Source of the DNA: Gymnothorax reevesii
Taxonomy: Eukaryota; Chordata; Actinopteri; Anguilliformes; Muraenidae
Assembly: GCA_029721435.1 (NCBI GenBank)
Contig: CM056574.1
Location: 73,885,501 to 73,949,500, forward strand
Direction of reading: 5' to 3'
DNA: 64,000 bases
The position numbers and the translations under genes were made by a program. This document shows, one piece after another, positions 61,792 to 64,000 of this stretch. How positions within the stretch are numbered: the first letter of the stretch is position 1; each line of letters begins with the position of its first letter. A model generated the notes under the pieces. That model was not told where the DNA came from and ran no database searches. It saw only the letters and a list, made by a program, of their open reading frames with translations.

Positions 61792-64000
61792 TGAGCTTAA
61801 AACCTCAAAGAAGCATGTTTTCATGAAAGTGCGTATAGCCACAATTTCAGCGCTCTAGCTCGCTTTCTTACAGAGATAAACGCATATGCACTCCAATTCA
61901 GTCATATTGTCACAATTCACTCAAATTTGTCACTTTCCCACTGGGTTACACACAGAAAGGACATTTTTGACAAGCAAAATAAAAAAAAAAGAAAGTTTTT
62001 GAAAAAGTGCATATCTTCACTTCAGAAGCTTCTATTCACTTCCAAATGGCAATACAAGCACATTGGAACAAACGATACAATATGTGCAATGCACTGTGAT
62101 CTGAAGCTGTTCCCTGGCCAGAAGCACTCACAGTTTCACTTTCTGAGCTTAAAACCTCAAAGAAGCGTGTTTCCATGAAAGAGCGTATAGCCACAGTTTC
62201 AGCGCTCTAGCGCGCTTCCTTACAGAGATACGAGCATATTCACTCCAATTCAGTAATATAGTCACAATTCACTGAAGTTGTTCACTTTCCCACTGAGTAA
62301 CACACAGAATGGACATTTCTGACAAGCAAATCTAAAAAAAAGAAAGTTTTTGAAAAAGTGCATATCTTCACTTCAGAAGCTTCTATTCACTTCCAAATGG
62401 CCATACAAGCACATTGGAACAAACGATACAATATATGCATTGCACTGTGATCTGAAGCTGTTGCCAGGCCGGAAACACGCTCAGATTCACTTTCTGAGCT
62501 TAAAACCTCAAAGAAGCATGTTTTCATGAAAGTGCGTATAGCCACAGTTTCAGCGCTCTAGCTCGCTTTCTTACAGAGATAAACGCATATTCACTCCAAT
62601 TCAGTCATATTGTCACTTTCTCACTAAGTTACACACAGAAAGGACATTTTTGACAAGCAAAACTAAAAAAAAGAAAGTTTTTGAAAAGTGCATATCTTCA
62701 CTTCAGAAGCTTCTATTCACTTCCAAATGGCCATACAAGCACATTGGACCAATCGATACAATATAAGCATTGCACTGTGATCTGAAGCTGTTCCCTGGCC
62801 AGAAGCACGCACAGTTTCACATTCTGAGCTTAAAACCTCAAAGAAGCGTGTTTCCATGAAAGTGCGTATAGCCACAGTTTCAGCGCTCTAGCGCGCTTCC
62901 TTACAGAGATAAACGCATCATCCCTCGAATTCAGTCATATAGTCACAATTCACTCAAGTTTGTCACTTTCCCACTGGGTTACACACAGAAAGGACATTTT
63001 TGACAGGCAAAATTAAAAAAAAAAAAAGTTTTTGAAAAAGTGCATATCTTCACTTCAGAAGCTTCTATTCACTTCCAAATGGCCATACAAGCACATTGGA
63101 ACAAACGATACAATATATGCATTGCACTGTGATCTGAAGCTGTTGCCAGGCCAGAAACACGCTCAGATTCACGTTCTGAGCTTAAAACCTCAAAGAAGCG
63201 TGTTTTCATGAAAGTGCGTTTAGCCACAGTTTCAGCGCTCTAGCGCGCTTCCTACAGAGATAAACGCATATTCACTCCAATTCAGTCATATTGTCACAAT
63301 TCACTCAAGTTTGTCACTTTCTCACTAAGTTACACACAGAAAGGACATTTTTGACAAGCAAAACTAAAAAAAAGAAAGTTTTTGAAAAGTACATATCTTC
63401 ACTTCAGAAGCTTAAATTCACTTAAAATTGACCATACAAGCACATTGGACCAATCGATACAATATAAGCATTGCACTGTGATCTGAAGCTGTTCCCTGGC
63501 CAGAAGCACGCACAGTTTCACATTCTGAGCTTAAAACCTCAAAGAAGCGTGTTTTCATGAAAGCACGTATAGCCACAGTTTCAGCGCTCTAGCGCGCTTC
63601 CTTACAGAGATAAACGCATCATCACTCGAATTCAGTCATATAGTCACAATTCACTCAAGTTTGTCACTTTCCCACTGGGTTACACACAGAAAGGACATTT
63701 TTGACAGGCAAAATTAAAAAAAAAAAAGTTTTTGAAAAAGTGCATATCTTCACTTCAGAAGCTTCTATTCACTTCCAAAAGGCCATACAAGCACATTGGA
63801 ACAAACGATACAATATATGCATTGCACTGTGATCTGAAGCTGTTGCCCGGCCGGAAACACGCTCAGATTCACGTTCTGAGCTTAAAACCTCAAAGAAGCA
63901 TGTTTTCATGAAAGTGCGTTTAGCCACAGTTTCAGCGCTCTGGCTCGCTTTCTTACAGAGATAAACGCATATTCACTCCAATTCAGTCATATTGTCACAA
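61792..64000 (+). repeat. HOR unit 11, partial, C-like
   Basis: Dimer starts are 61792, 62144, 62495, 62825, 63177, 63526 and 63877, the last cut by the window edge. M3 (62495-62824, 330 bp) has the same 20-bp deletion as the two C units, and M6 is 351 bp as in unit 3. This makes it a C-type start rather than the D-type start expected from the super-repeat. M1 has a private change: caattcactcaaat near 61913, where every other M1 keeps caattgactcaaat. Confidence 0.9.

Larger units (their letters stand above)
1..64000 (+). repeat. Continuous satellite DNA array, about 350-bp dimeric repeat
   Basis: The window holds about 184 consecutive copies of a repeat of about 350 bp, all in the same orientation, with no interruption that I can find. 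Each copy contains the same ordered landmarks: tgagcttaaaacc, a palindromic tttcatgaaa or its variant, cacagtttcagcgctct, acagagata, a gtcac-rich stretch, acacacagaa, an A-run of 7-13, gtttttgaaaa, atatcttcactt, usually HindIII, gcactgtgat, and ctggccag or caggccgg. Copies differ by substitutions and small indels, and the variants recur in a fixed order, which defines a higher-order repeat. It is AT-rich by eye. The array is open at both window edges. A centromeric or pericentromeric location is an inference from size, order and absence of other sequence. Confidence 0.98.

Noticed and set aside
1..64000. CRISPR array, because of regularly repeated sequence
   Set aside because: Repeats are about 350 bp with no unique spacers between short repeats, so this is a tandem satellite.
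1..64000. Primate alpha satellite, because of the near-171-bp half-unit and the shared string atatcttcac
   Set aside because: Apart from that short string and the length, I could not align the half-unit convincingly with the alpha consensus as I know it, and spacing between the matching pieces differs. A database search with the dimer consensus would settle it.
1..64000. Species identification
   Set aside because: Satellites of 170-180 bp and 340-360 bp occur in many plants and animals. I recognise no named family with enough certainty to state one.

Overview
The whole 64 kb window is one uninterrupted head-to-tail tandem satellite array, all on one strand. I see no gene, transposon, tRNA, rRNA, CRISPR array or unique spacer. 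A satellite this long and this ordered points to a eukaryotic centromeric or pericentromeric block from a long-read assembly. Nothing in the sequence lets me name the species, and I make no claim of centromere function beyond that inference.

The array has at least four nested levels. (1) A basic unit of about 175 bp: the two halves of each longer repeat still align along most of their length. (2) A dimer of about 350 bp (common lengths 349-354; short forms 330, 334 and 335), the working monomer here. I set its start at the motif tgagcttaaaacc; most copies carry HindIII (aagctt) and a subset carry EcoRI (gaattc). (3) A higher-order repeat (HOR) of distinguishable dimers, named M1-M14 plus M9b. 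The canonical form A is a 15-mer of 5231-5232 bp. Variants are B (14-mer, 4897 bp), C (29-mer, 10126-10128 bp, carrying a block of otherwise rare dimers N0-N8) and D (16-mer mosaic, 5585 bp). (4) A super-repeat: the unit order is B A C A D A | B A C A C-like. Positions 1 to about 25.5 kb recur at an offset of 36303-36305 bp with very few differences.

Layout: B 1-4897; A 4898-10128; C 10129-20254; A 20255-25486; D 25487-31071; A 31072-36303; B 36304-41200; A 41201-46431; C 46432-56559; A 56560-61791; start of a C-like unit 61792-64000. Every second unit is A, and the units between them vary.

Small open frames of 63-83 codons recur in both strands. They are by-products of the repeat, because they begin at TTG-type codons, appear or vanish with the length of an A-run, and repeat with the dimers. 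I annotate no coding sequence. The main interest is the record of array evolution: slippage deletions between short direct repeats, dimer fusions, one-dimer deletions by unequal exchange, and a 36 kb amplification that stops matching at 61792.
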